From an uncultured Lachnospiraceae bacterium (lineage in GTDB: Bacteria; Bacillota; Clostridia; Lachnospirales; Lachnospiraceae), in assembly GCA_947589095.1 (NCBI GenBank), contig CANQBX010000006.1, positions 19,024 to 83,023 of the forward strand: 64,000 nucleotides of DNA, read 5' to 3'. A program made the translations under genes and the position numbers. A model generated the notes under the pieces. That model searched no databases, was not told the origin of the DNA, and saw only the letters and a program-made list of their open reading frames with translations. Below are positions 16,644 through 24,955 of this stretch, piece after piece (the stretch's first letter is position 1; the number at the start of each line of letters is the position of its first letter).

Positions 16644-17237
16644 ATGGCCAAAAAAGCAAAGATCAATCGGGAACACAAAGCAACGTTGTTCGCCTTGGTT
16701 TTTTCAGATGCAGGGGATGCGCTGTCTCTCTACAACGCCATGAACGGCACCGATTACGATGACCCGGATCAGCTTCCGTGCAGCTTAAGCTGCCGACACC
16801 TAAATTTGTGGTGTTCTATAACGGACAGGGCAGTCAGCCGGAATCGCAGGATCTGAGACTGTCGGCGTCTTTTGTAAATGCGAAGGACGGTATATCGGAG
16901 TCTGGCTGTGCAGGAGTGCATTGCCAAAGGGATCCTTGCGGATATGCTTGTTAAGAACCGTGCGGAGGTGACGAATATGATTCTGGAGGAATATGACGAA
17001 GAATTTCATATTGAGTGTGAGAAGGAATTGAGCCGCGCAGAAGGACGTGATAAAACGCTGATTACACTGGTTGTCCGTAAGCTTATTAAAGGGAAAACTC
17101 CGGAAGAGATTGCTGAGGATCTGGAAGAGGAGCTGCCGGTTATCCGGCCGATCTATGAGGCGGCTTTTCGCTGCGCGCCGAAATATGACTGTAATCAGAT
17201 TTATCAAAAACTGACCGAGCTGCGTGAAAACGCCTGA
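16644..17237 (+). pseudogene. Rpn family (PD-(D/E)XK) recombination-promoting nuclease, decayed
   Basis: AAGGGGG and ATG 16644 begin a typical N-terminus (MAKKAKINREHKATLFALVF, then LYNAMNGTDYDD). The frame is then lost near 16790: another frame reads LKLPTPKFVVFYNG and LRLSASF, the conserved segment that should follow a missing catalytic middle of roughly 60-80 residues. A further shift leads into 16878-17237, which encodes the family's C-terminal helical region (VQECIAKGILADMLVKNRAE). Intact members are transposase-like endonucleases of about 300 residues. With the core deleted and two frame breaks, this copy is dead. Confidence 0.8.
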
Positions 17238-17318
17238 CGTTGGATGCAAGGATCGCTCCTGGGTATTTCACAAAATGAGTTTGTATATACTTGAAAATAA
17301 ATACAAGGAGAAAACCAC

Positions 17319-18584
17319 ATGCCGCCGATTTCCGTTATGATCAAACCGGCTTCCGGCAGCTGCAATATGCGCTGCCGGTACTGCTTTTATGCCGATGAGC
17401 AGGAGAACCGGGAAGTGGGTTCCTACGGAGTTATGTCTCTGTCAACCATGCGGAACCTGGTGGACAGAGCGTTGGATTACGCGGAATATGTCTGCAGCTT
17501 CACTTTCCAGGGAGGAGAGCCGACGCTGGCGGGGCTTGATTATTTCCGGGAATTTGTGAAGTATGTGGGGGAGCGGGCGCAGGAGCGCAGGACAGAGATG
17601 AATTCGGCAGCGGCTTTTCAGGCGAATGCCAAGACACAGCCTGCCGCTGCTTCGCCGCAGGACGAAGACAGGAAAGACGACGTGCCGGCAGATAAACTGA
17701 CTGGGCAGCAAAAGAGGCGTTCGGCGTCTCGCATACAGATCCGCTACGCCCTTCAGACCAATGGTTACGCGATCACCGAGGAGTGGGCGCGTTTCTTCGC
17801 GGAGAATCATTTCCTGATCGGCGTGTCGCTGGACGGCACGAAGGAGATCCATGACCGCTACCGCCTGGACGCGGCGGGGAAGGGGACGTACCAGCGGGTG
17901 ATGGATTCCATTGCCCTGCTTGAGAAATACAGGGTGGATTTTAATATCCTGACTGTGATTACCGGGCCTTCGGCCCGGCGCGGTCAGAAGATCTATTCGT
18001 TCTTCCGGCAGCAGCATTTCGATTATCACCAGTATATCGAATGCCTGGATCCGCTGGAGAAAACGCCGGGCGGTCATGATTATTCCCTGACGCCGGAGAG
18101 ACTGGAGCAGTTTCTGAAAAGTACCTTCGACGCCTGGTATCAGGATGTGGCCGGGGGCTATTATGTGTCCAATCGGTATTTTGACAATCTGCTCCGGATG
18201 CTTTATGGCCGGGAGCCGGAAAGCTGCAATATGCGGGGCGTCTGCGGCGTCCAGTGGATCGCGGAAGCGGACGGCGGCATGTATCCCTGCGATTTCTATG
18301 TGCTGGATCAGTGGCGGCTGGGCAATGTGAACGAGAACACGTTTGCGGAAATGAACCGCCGCCGGGCCGAACTGGGCTTTATGCAGGAATCCATGCGCGT
18401 GCCGGAGGAATGCAGAACCTGCCGTTGGGCCGCCCTGTGCCGTAACGGCTGCCGCCGAAACCGGCGGATAGGTGCGGGGGAGGACGGAAAAAACTATTTC
18501 TGTTCGGCGTATAAGGGGTTCTTTGAATACGCATATCCGAGGCTGGCCGGGTTGGTCAGCCTCGGCGTGGGGAGGCCGGGATAG
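17319..18584 (+). CDS. anaerobic sulfatase-maturase-type radical SAM/SPASM protein
   Basis: 421 residues. The radical SAM motif is CNMRCRYCF (residues 16-24); FQGGEPTLAG follows, then ALQTNGYAI and IGVSLDG. The SPASM region has CNMRGVCGVQW, YPCDFYVLDQ and CRTCRWAALCRNGC with the usual cysteines. Family members oxidise Cys or Ser to formylglycine in sulfatases. No sulfatase is in the window, so a peptide or other substrate is possible. A hydrophilic insert of about 50 residues (about 90-143, QANAKTQPAAASPQDEDRK) interrupts the barrel and is not usual for the family. AAGGAG precedes the start. Confidence 0.85.
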   Translation: MPPISVMIKPASGSCNMRCRYCFYADEQENREVGSYGVMSLSTMRNLVDRALDYAEYVCSFTFQGGEPTLAGLDYFREFVKYVGERAQERRTEMNSAAAFQANAKTQPAAASPQDEDRKDDVPADKLTGQQKRRSASRIQIRYALQTNGYAITEEWARFFAENHFLIGVSLDGTKEIHDRYRLDAAGKGTYQRVMDSIALLEKYRVDFNILTVITGPSARRGQKIYSFFRQQHFDYHQYIECLDPLEKTPGGHDYSLTPERLEQFLKSTFDAWYQDVAGGYYVSNRYFDNLLRMLYGREPESCNMRGVCGVQWIAEADGGMYPCDFYVLDQWRLGNVNENTFAEMNRRRAELGFMQESMRVPEECRTCRWAALCRNGCRRNRRIGAGEDGKNYFCSAYKGFFEYAYPRLAGLVSLGVGRPG

Positions 18585-18592
18585 AATTCAAT

Positions 18593-18616
18593 TAAAAGGG
18601 GCGCTCCGGCGCCCCT
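18593..18616 (-). terminator. terminator of the LytTR two-component operon
   Basis: On the minus strand a GGGGCGC-CGGA-GCGCCCC hairpin is followed by TTTTAATTG. It sits between convergent genes and may also stop the radical-SAM transcript from the left. Confidence 0.75.
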
Positions 18617-18623
18617 GAACGGT

Positions 18624-19973
18624 TTATGTTTCTTCCTGCCTGGGATTCAGGATGATCCTTGTGGTAAATGTGCCGTCCTTTCGCTGGAACAGCGCGCTGC
18701 CGTTGTATTTCTGGGCGATGGCGTCGACGCTGCTTAAGCCTACGCTCAGAGAGCCGGATTCCGCGTGAACGGCGAAGGCCGCCCATCCTGCCGGGTTCCC
18801 GCTGTCGTCCGTTTCCGCGCAGTTGTTCTGAATGCGCAGCAGGATCATGGATTTCGCCGAGCGCAGATCGATGGAGAGCTTCCGCTGATCCGGCGGGAGC
18901 TTCTGCAGGGCCTTTAACGCATTTTCCAGACAGTTGCCAAGCAGTACCGTCATGTCCATAGCTTCCAGGCCGCTGGTTCCCTGGAGATCGACCTCATATT
19001 CTGTGGCGATGGACTCTTCGCGGGCCAGGGTCAGATAGTATTCCAGTATGCCGTCCACCACCGGATCTCCGCTGAAGTTTTGCTGACGCAGCCGCTCATA
19101 CACAGCGCCGTACTGCTTTAAGTATTCGCTGATCTCCTCCGATTTGCCCTGAGCGTTCAGCGCGCCCAGAACGTTTAAATGGTGGCGCAGATCGTGGCGC
19201 AGCTGCCGGGCGTTCTCCATCTCCTGGCTGATCTTCTCATACTGCATCTGCTGGAGCTCCAGAATCCGCCGCCGTTCGCTGTCGCGCTTGCGCCGCAGGG
19301 ATTCGCGGAACAGAAGCCAGTAGATTAATACCTGTCCCAGGATCAGCAGCAGCTCCAGCAGCATGACGGCAGGGTAATAATGAAGGGTGAAGTTCTGATC
19401 GCTGACGATCATCATCGCCGCCAGGATGATGATCGTGGTCAGAATTGCGATCAGAAATTCCCTGCGTATCTCTTCCGGCTCCATTTCACGGATGAAGGCG
19501 CCCATAGGTCGGATCACGCACAGCAGCATTACCGGCAGCGATACCGCCGCCATAGCCGCGTACAGCAGCATGCCTGCCGGGGAATAAGACCGGTAATACG
19601 CCATAAAGAACTCCGGCGGCAGCAGGATCCGGGTGGAATTCACCAGCCAGAATTGGGTTATCGCGTAGAACAGGACAACGAAAAAAACGAGGATCTTCTT
19701 CATCAGCGCCTCCCGCACCAGCCACACGAAGGCGGCCAGGATCAGCAGAAGGGTAATCAGCATGATCATGTTGCCCATGGCGGTGAACGCGGGGAAGGGC
19801 AGTAGCATCAGCGGAAAGAGCGCCGCCAGGACGCCGGTCAGAACGATCGTCCCGGCAAGGATACGTTTGCGGGGAAATCGCAGGCTCTCTTCGGGAAAGG
19901 GCAGGAAGATCATCAGCGCGCAGGGAGCTAATTGGATAAAGAATCCCAGACTGTTGCTCAGATAATATTTCAC
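18624..19973 (-). CDS. sensor histidine kinase, GHKL type (AgrC/LytS-like)
   Basis: 449 residues from GTG 19973, chosen because AGGAGGGAGG lies just upstream and GTG overlaps the regulator's TGA (GTGA). The first 230 residues hold six to seven membrane segments. A coiled linker leads to the dimerisation motif LRHDLRHHLNVLG and a GHKL ATPase (LLGNCLENALKAL, then GLSSVDAIAQKYNG). This is the class that senses peptides or envelope signals and acts through LytTR regulators. It is translationally coupled to the response regulator gene. Confidence 0.88.
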   Translation of the reverse strand: MKYYLSNSLGFFIQLAPCALMIFLPFPEESLRFPRKRILAGTIVLTGVLAALFPLMLLPFPAFTAMGNMIMLITLLLILAAFVWLVREALMKKILVFFVVLFYAITQFWLVNSTRILLPPEFFMAYYRSYSPAGMLLYAAMAAVSLPVMLLCVIRPMGAFIREMEPEEIRREFLIAILTTIIILAAMMIVSDQNFTLHYYPAVMLLELLLILGQVLIYWLLFRESLRRKRDSERRRILELQQMQYEKISQEMENARQLRHDLRHHLNVLGALNAQGKSEEISEYLKQYGAVYERLRQQNFSGDPVVDGILEYYLTLAREESIATEYEVDLQGTSGLEAMDMTVLLGNCLENALKALQKLPPDQRKLSIDLRSAKSMILLRIQNNCAETDDSGNPAGWAAFAVHAESGSLSVGLSSVDAIAQKYNGSALFQRKDGTFTTRIILNPRQEET

Positions 19974-20695
19974 AGAGCCCTCCCTCCTTTCTTCCGGGAC
20001 AGCTGATCCAGCAGATAATCGTGATAGGCGGCGCAGATAGCGCCCCGGTCCCGCACGACCAGGAACAGTTCCTGACCGTTCTGCATGACGCAGCTTTTGG
20101 TCCGCATTTCCTCGACATGGTCCATATTGACAATGATACCCCGGTTGATCTTTAAAAAGCTTCTGTCCAGCATTTGCTCCAGTTCGTTCAGGGGCGTCCA
20201 TACCCGGAGCTTCCGGTCGCCGACCAAGGTGATCTCAACGGCATGGTTGGCGCTGACCAGATAGCAGATATGATCCAGCGCGACGGTCTGGGTGTTGCGG
20301 CCTACGGTCAGACGGATGGTTTTTCTAAGCTCCGGACGGAGTTCCTTAAGCCGCCGGAACACCTCCGCCACGTCCGGCCCGGTCACGGGCTTGACCAGAT
20401 AGTGCAGGGCGGAGAGGGAAAATGCGGCGATGGCATGGTCTTCGCTGTTGGTGACGAACACGAGACCCGTCTGGGGAGAGATATCCCTGAGGCGTCGGGC
20501 AATCTCGACGCCATTCTCGCCGGGCATATAGATATCTAGGAATACGATATCAAACGGCGGCGACTGCCTCGCCGCCTCTAGTAAGGAAACGCCGCCGGAA
20601 AAGCATTCCGCCTGCGCGGCCGGATCCCAGGTCCGCAGGGCCTGGAGCATTTGTTCCCGCTCGCGCAGGTCATCGTCGCAGACAGCGATGCGCAT
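19970..20695 (-). CDS. LytTR-family response regulator
   Basis: 241 residues. Receiver domain: MRIAVCDDDLREREQ, then phospho-acceptor Asp in IVFLDIYMPGENGVEIA and the late Lys in HYLVKPV. The LytTR DNA-binding domain occupies about residues 140-235 (INRGIIVNMDHVEEM). LytTR regulators bind paired direct repeats and commonly control peptide, bacteriocin or cell-wall genes. AAGGGAGGTACATTCC precedes the start. The cognate kinase follows with a 4-base overlap. No target gene such as a peptide pheromone is visible next to it. Confidence 0.92.
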   Translation of the reverse strand: MRIAVCDDDLREREQMLQALRTWDPAAQAECFSGGVSLLEAARQSPPFDIVFLDIYMPGENGVEIARRLRDISPQTGLVFVTNSEDHAIAAFSLSALHYLVKPVTGPDVAEVFRRLKELRPELRKTIRLTVGRNTQTVALDHICYLVSANHAVEITLVGDRKLRVWTPLNELEQMLDRSFLKINRGIIVNMDHVEEMRTKSCVMQNGQELFLVVRDRGAICAAYHDYLLDQLSRKKGGRAL

Positions 20696-20804
20696 GGAAT
20701 GTACCTCCCTTATTCTTTCTTGTAAACTCCGTATTCCGGGACTTGGCGTTCGTCTGTGACCCGGACCGCCTGGTCATAAGTCAGCCGTCCGATATGAAAA
20801 CAGA

Positions 20805-20844
20805 CGCCAAGGCAGACCGGATGATACGGACGCCTGCCTTGGCG
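20805..20844. other. perfect 11-base inverted repeat
   Basis: CGCCAAGGCAG (20805-20815) and CTGCCTTGGCG (20834-20844) with an 18-base loop, lying downstream of the AIM24 gene. There is no T-run on either strand. It may be a terminator of the AIM24 transcript or a regulator site. The rest of 20696-20913 shows nothing. Confidence 0.45.
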
Positions 20845-20913
20845 CATGCTTGCATATGTTATTCCGCCGCCTGGTCAGTTACACGGTTTGACTGGTCTGG
20901 TAGCAGCTCCTGC

Positions 20914-21612
20914 TTATGACGTTGAACTGGAGCTGCTGGAGTTAGGGAAATACGGACGGAGTACGCGGGCCACATTGCTCAGCGGCATGGTCTGCAGCCA
21001 TACGCGTCCGGGGCCGGTAAGGGTGGTGAGGAAGAGACCCTCGCCGCCGAAGAATATGTTCTTGGCGCCCTCGACCATCTTGATGTCCATGGTAACGCTC
21101 ATATCGATGGCAGCCACATGACCTGTGTCCACGACCAGCTGCTCATTCTCCTGCAGCGTGTATTCCACTACATGGCCGTCGAATTCTGCGAAAACAATAC
21201 CGTTGCCGGAAACCTTCTGCATGATGAAACCCTCGCCGCCGAAGAATCCGACGCCCAGCTTCTTGTTCAGATGAACGCTCAGTTCCACGCCGGTTTCTCC
21301 GGCCAGGAATGCCTTCTTCTGCAGTACGATCTCATTGTCCGGTGTGATCTCAAAAGCTTTGATGGAGCCGGGGAAGCTGGACGAGAAAGCGATCATGCCT
21401 TCGCCGTTCATGGCGGTGTAGACATTCTGGAACAGCTTCTCACCGGCGAACATCCGTCCCAGCGCCTTGCCGGCGCCGCCGTTGGTCGTGGTCTCCATCT
21501 TCATGTTGGGACTCATCCAGCTCATGGAGCCGCCCTCGTTAAACATCGCCTCTCCGTCGTTCAGACGGCATACTACCACGGGAAGATTGTCTCCCAAAAT
21601 CTCATACTTCAT
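20914..21612 (-). CDS. AIM24/TIGR00266 family protein
   Basis: 232 residues, matching the whole AIM24 (DUF124) family: PVVVCRLNDGEAMFNEGGSM, AFSSSFPGSI, FLAGETGVELSV and two GFFGGEGFIMQ/FFGGEGLFLT repeats. The fold is a beta-roll of tryptophan-rich-protein type; bacterial function is unknown. The C-terminus ends in a serine run. AAGGAGGAAGGGCA precedes ATG, and a TATAAT lies about 50 bases upstream without a good -35. Confidence 0.88.
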   Translation of the reverse strand: MKYEILGDNLPVVVCRLNDGEAMFNEGGSMSWMSPNMKMETTTNGGAGKALGRMFAGEKLFQNVYTAMNGEGMIAFSSSFPGSIKAFEITPDNEIVLQKKAFLAGETGVELSVHLNKKLGVGFFGGEGFIMQKVSGNGIVFAEFDGHVVEYTLQENEQLVVDTGHVAAIDMSVTMDIKMVEGAKNIFFGGEGLFLTTLTGPGRVWLQTMPLSNVARVLRPYFPNSSSSSSTS

Positions 21613-21744
21613 TGCCCTTCCTCCTTGATATAATTGATTTGGTCAGGATAACCAATCATCTCCATTATAGCATACTTTTAAGAGGCTGTGGGTGCTTTTC
21701 AGGTAATATAAGCGGTTTTTAAGTAATTTTTCGCAATGCGGCCG

Positions 21745-22608
21745 TCAGCGGTCCGTCAGCGGGAGCTTAAGAAGCGCCGCCGCGTTTCCGAAGAAGACGG
21801 CCTGCCTTTCTTCCTCGCTGAGTGGTATCCGCTTCATTCGCCCGATGTAGTCCGCCTGATCCTCCCACGGTGAGTCGGTAGCGAAGAGGATGCGGCTGAT
21901 GCCGTGTTTCCGCGCCAGGCGTGTAAAATCCCCGTCGGTCAGGTTCATCGTCCGGTAAGGCGGCCTGTCCGCCTTCGGCCATGGCGTGACCGGTCCGATC
22001 GAAAATGCGGTGTCCAGCCATACCGGAGCTCCGGCCAGATCGCGTTCTACCGCGTCCCAGCAGGCCCAGCCTCCCATATGGGCCAGGACCAGCTTTTCGG
22101 GGCGAACCTCCTTAAGTACCCGCAGAATCTGGGCTGTAGAGCAATAATTATGGTCATAGAGACCGATATCGATACCGGCGTGGGTGACCGTGATCATCCC
22201 GAATTCATTGGCGCAGTCCAGAATCCGCATAATGCGGAGATCGTCGAAATCCACGCCCTGATAGGCCGGATGCAGCTTGATGCCGGGGATCCCGGCGTCC
22301 CTGAGCCGCTTAAGCTCTCCGCGGAAATCCTCATGATCCGGATGGATTCCGCCGAAGGTGATGATGTGCCGGGCCCGCAGCTCCTCCTGCCGGGCGATGA
22401 GGGATGCGTTCACTTTCCCGACCTGGCCTGCGTAGGTCATCACCGGAAGATTGACGGACCAGTCCACGCCGGCTTTCTCCATGGAGGCGGCCAGCGCGCT
22501 GTCGGATCCGTCCGTGAACGGTGCGCTTCGCGATACGGCGGCCAGCTTTTCTACTACGCTGCCGGAAACCTTCTTCGGAAATGTATGGGTATGAAAATCG
22601 ATGATCAT
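21745..22608 (-). CDS. amidohydrolase family protein (TIM-barrel metal hydrolase)
   Basis: 287 residues. MIIDFHTHTFPKK gives the first metal site (HxH); GIKLHPAYQG, THAGID, LAHMGGW and FATDSPW supply the later His and Asp ligands of an Amidohydro_2 barrel. The family includes decarboxylases (ACMSD-like) and hydrolases, and the substrate cannot be read from sequence. It stands alone between AIM24 and the divergent spmA. Confidence 0.82.
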   Translation of the reverse strand: MIIDFHTHTFPKKVSGSVVEKLAAVSRSAPFTDGSDSALAASMEKAGVDWSVNLPVMTYAGQVGKVNASLIARQEELRARHIITFGGIHPDHEDFRGELKRLRDAGIPGIKLHPAYQGVDFDDLRIMRILDCANEFGMITVTHAGIDIGLYDHNYCSTAQILRVLKEVRPEKLVLAHMGGWACWDAVERDLAGAPVWLDTAFSIGPVTPWPKADRPPYRTMNLTDGDFTRLARKHGISRILFATDSPWEDQADYIGRMKRIPLSEEERQAVFFGNAAALLKLPLTDR

Positions 22609-22729
22609 CCGGAAAACCTTCTTTCTATGCTTCTGTCTCAGAACGGCGGTTCTGTCTTTATATTAGGGGAATACGGCGGTAAAGTCAATCGGCAGATTGG
22701 CGGGGCGCGCCGTCCCGGCCTCCTTCCGG

Positions 22730-22797
22730 ATCGGATCCGGTGGAGCCGCGGTATCGGATTCAGTGAAGCTGCGGTATCAGATCCGGAAGCGCGGCAT
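22730..22797. repeat. 23-base tandem repeat upstream of spmA
   Basis: ATCGGATCCGGTGGAGCCGC... (22730-22752) is repeated at 22753-22775 with four substitutions, and a partial third unit follows from 22776. It lies in the intergenic stretch between the amidohydrolase and spmA. Confidence 0.55.
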
Positions 22798-22850
22798 AAG
22801 ATGAAGAAGTATCGGGAACAGGAACATATGATTAGGAAAGGAGCCGGGGC

Positions 22851-23480
22851 ATGCTGAATTATATCTGGGCTTTTATGATCATGATCGGGATTCTCTGGGC
22901 CATCATCCATGGCCGCGCCGCGGCCCTGACGCAGGGCCTTCTGGATTCTGCCGCCGACGCGGTCAGCCTCTGTATCACCATGCTGGGAGTCGTTTCCATG
23001 TGGTCCGGCATTCTGAAGATCGGAGAACGTTCCGGCCTGGTCGACCGGCTGGCCGGCAGGATGGAGCCGGTCCTCCATTTCCTGTTTCCGGATCTGCCAC
23101 GCGAACATCCCGCGCGCCGGTCCATTGCCGTCAATATGATCGCCAATATTCTGGGGCTTGGCTGGGCCGCTACGCCCGCGGGCCTGCAGGCTATGAAGGA
23201 GCTGAAGGAGCTGGAGGAGGAGCGCGGCGCGGGGAAAAGCGTCGCAGCGCGCGGTATGCCGGCTCCTCTGCCCGGCACGGCCAGCCGCGAGATGTGTACA
23301 TTTCTTATTATAAATATTTCCTCCCTTCAGCTCATACCGGTCAATATGATCGCCTACCGCGGGCAATACGGCAGTGCCGCGCCGGCCGCGATCGTCGGCC
23401 CCGCGATCGCGGCGACGGCCGTGAGCACGCTGACGGCTGTCCTGTTCTGCAGATTCATGTGCCGGGGAGGGAGGAGATAA
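22851..23480 (+). CDS. spmA: spore maturation protein A
   Basis: 209 residues, an integral membrane nucleoside-recognition (Gate) domain protein: MLNYIWAFMIMIGILWAIIHG, SRSIAVN-type segment RRSIAVNMIANILGLGWAATPAGLQAM cut here to its key part LGWAATPAG, and NISSLQLIPVN. With SpmB it is needed for spore core dehydration and heat resistance in Bacillus. The ribosome site AGGAAAGGAG precedes ATG. A variable Ala/Gly/Arg-rich loop (about 130-150) separates the conserved halves. spmB follows after 59 bases. Confidence 0.92.
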   Translation: MLNYIWAFMIMIGILWAIIHGRAAALTQGLLDSAADAVSLCITMLGVVSMWSGILKIGERSGLVDRLAGRMEPVLHFLFPDLPREHPARRSIAVNMIANILGLGWAATPAGLQAMKELKELEEERGAGKSVAARGMPAPLPGTASREMCTFLIINISSLQLIPVNMIAYRGQYGSAAPAAIVGPAIAATAVSTLTAVLFCRFMCRGGRR

Positions 23481-23539
23481 GAGGGAATACATCCTACTGC
23501 GGAGACATATCCATATAAGAAAAAGCAAAGGAATTTTCC

Positions 23540-24064
23540 ATGGAGTTTATCCTCTGCCTTTCCGATTATCTGATCCCGCTTGCGGTCTTTTATATCGTCA
23601 CTTTCGGCGTACTGATGAAGCGTCCGGTCTATGACGATTTCGTGGAGGGGGCGAAGGAGGGCGCCAGGACGGTGCTTAGAGTCTTTCCTACGCTGACGGG
23701 ACTGATGGCCGGTGTGGGTGTGCTTCGCGCTTCCGGCTTTCTGGACGCGGCGGCAGGGGCGCTGGGCCGCTGGACCCGGGCCGTGGGATTGCCGCCCCAG
23801 CTTCTGCCGGTAGCGGTTGCAAAGCTGTTTTCGTCCGGAGCGGCCACGGGGCTCGCGCTGGATATATTCAGGACTTACGGGCCGGATTCCCGGCTGGGGC
23901 TGGCGGCGTCGCTGATGCTTTCCAGCACGGAGACCGTATTCTACACCATGAGTATTTATTTTTTGTCCGTAAATGTGAAGAAAACCCGATATACGCTGCC
24001 CGGAGCCCTTCTGGCAACCTTCGCCGGAATTGCCGCCAGCGTGTTTCTGGCGGGCAGGATGTGA
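23540..24064 (+). CDS. spmB: spore maturation protein B
   Basis: 174 residues, the partner Gate-domain membrane protein: LIPLAVFYIVTFGVLMKRPVY shortened here to GVLMKRPVYDDF, then GAKEGARTVLRVFPTL, FSSGAATGLALD and SSTETVFYTMSIYF. It acts with SpmA in the mother cell or forespore membrane during spore maturation. The two genes form one transcription unit; no terminator separates it from the lipoprotein gene, which has its own promoter. Confidence 0.93.
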   Translation: MEFILCLSDYLIPLAVFYIVTFGVLMKRPVYDDFVEGAKEGARTVLRVFPTLTGLMAGVGVLRASGFLDAAAGALGRWTRAVGLPPQLLPVAVAKLFSSGAATGLALDIFRTYGPDSRLGLAASLMLSSTETVFYTMSIYFLSVNVKKTRYTLPGALLATFAGIAASVFLAGRM

Positions 24065-24114
24065 CCGGAAATACCCTGTCCGGGTTTCGTAAGAAAACTA
24101 TAAGGAATAAACAG

Positions 24115-24143
24115 TTGCGGTAAAACCGGAAATCATGTATAAT
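24115..24143 (+). promoter_or_regulatory. promoter of the GerM-domain lipoprotein gene
   Basis: TTGCGG (24115-24120) and TATAAT (24138-24143), spacer 17. Confidence 0.6.
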
Positions 24144-24187
24144 TTATGCGGAATTTGATTTTGTGATTCAAGGAGGCTTTTGTGATT

Positions 24188-24790
24188 ATGAAGAAAAGAT
24201 ATATATGGCTGGCAGGTATGATCGCGGCGGGAACCCTCGCGGCCTGCTCTCCTTCCAACAAGACGTCCGGGTCGGGCGTTTACGATTATCTGGTGGAAGA
24301 GTCGACGGAGGAGCGTATCTATGTGGAACCGGGCCCCAATAATCCCGAGGATGTAGCGGCGATGCTGTTCGTGTTCCGTCCGAACAGCGGCGGAACGGAG
24401 CTGGAGCGTGTTACCAGCTACGCGGATAAGCTGACGGAGCAGGCACTGGTGGATAAGCTGATCGAGTACGGCGTGCTGGACGAGGGAACGGAGATCCTTT
24501 CCTTTGAGAAGGAAGGCGTGGAGGATAACGCTTCGGCGAACGATGGCGGGCCTCTGGCGGGCACGCAGCAGTCGGAGCCGCGGATCGGATATCTGAATCT
24601 GTCTGCCGTACCGGAGCTGGAGGGAGAAGAAGAGAGGGTCATGCTGAACTGCATTGCGGCTACGTTTATTGACAATTATCTGCTTGATGAGGTGAAGCTT
24701 CAGGTAAATGGAGCGGACTATGAGAGCGAATACCTTTCGCCGGAGGGCGATCTGGTGTTTGATATGAAGTATAAGAACATAGAAGAATAG
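24188..24790 (+). CDS. lipoprotein with GerM-like (GMN) domain
   Basis: 200 residues from ATG 24188 (AAGGAGG 11 bases upstream; GTG 24182 is an alternative). A lipoprotein signal MKKRYIWLAGMIAAGTLAAC ends in the lipobox LAAC. The C-terminal part (about 110-190) fits the sporulation/germination GMN fold: a run of NCIAATFIDNYLLDEVKLQVNG matches the usual alternation; I quote only its end, DEVKLQVNG. GerM-type proteins act in the spore envelope, where they link coat and cortex layers. Location beside spmAB suits a sporulation role. A strong terminator follows. Confidence 0.7.
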   Translation: MKKRYIWLAGMIAAGTLAACSPSNKTSGSGVYDYLVEESTEERIYVEPGPNNPEDVAAMLFVFRPNSGGTELERVTSYADKLTEQALVDKLIEYGVLDEGTEILSFEKEGVEDNASANDGGPLAGTQQSEPRIGYLNLSAVPELEGEEERVMLNCIAATFIDNYLLDEVKLQVNGADYESEYLSPEGDLVFDMKYKNIEE

Positions 24791-24795
24791 ATAAA

Positions 24796-24821
24796 ATCCC
24801 GCCGGAGATTCTCCGGCGGGA
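24796..24821 (+). terminator. intrinsic terminator after GerM-domain gene
   Basis: Twelve-pair stem ATCCCGCCGGAG/CTCCGGCGGGAT with a short loop, followed by CTTCATT. Confidence 0.8.
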
Positions 24822-24879
24822 TCTTCATTGCCGCTTCTCAGAAGAGTCCGCTTTTCAGACTCTTTTTTATTATGTCAGT

Positions 24880-24955
24880 ATACAGGCAGGGTGCCAGTAA
24901 CGCCCTGCTTGTATTTCCATACAGGCAAGGCGCCGGTAACGCTCTGCTTGTATTA
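24880..24955 (-). repeat. dispersed 39-base palindromic repeat, two copies
   Basis: Two head-to-tail units (24880-24918 and 24919-24955) each contain a GCAGGGyG...CRCCCTGC-type hairpin and the flank GGAAATAC. Read on the minus strand, the first matches the repeat at 46221-46378 at about 32 of 39 positions. The second unit covers the stop codon of the DUF885 gene. Confidence 0.7.

Noticed and set aside
19974..20201. N-terminal extension of the sensor kinase
   Set aside because: It reads through the response regulator gene in another frame; the GTGA overlap with a strong ribosome site sets the start.
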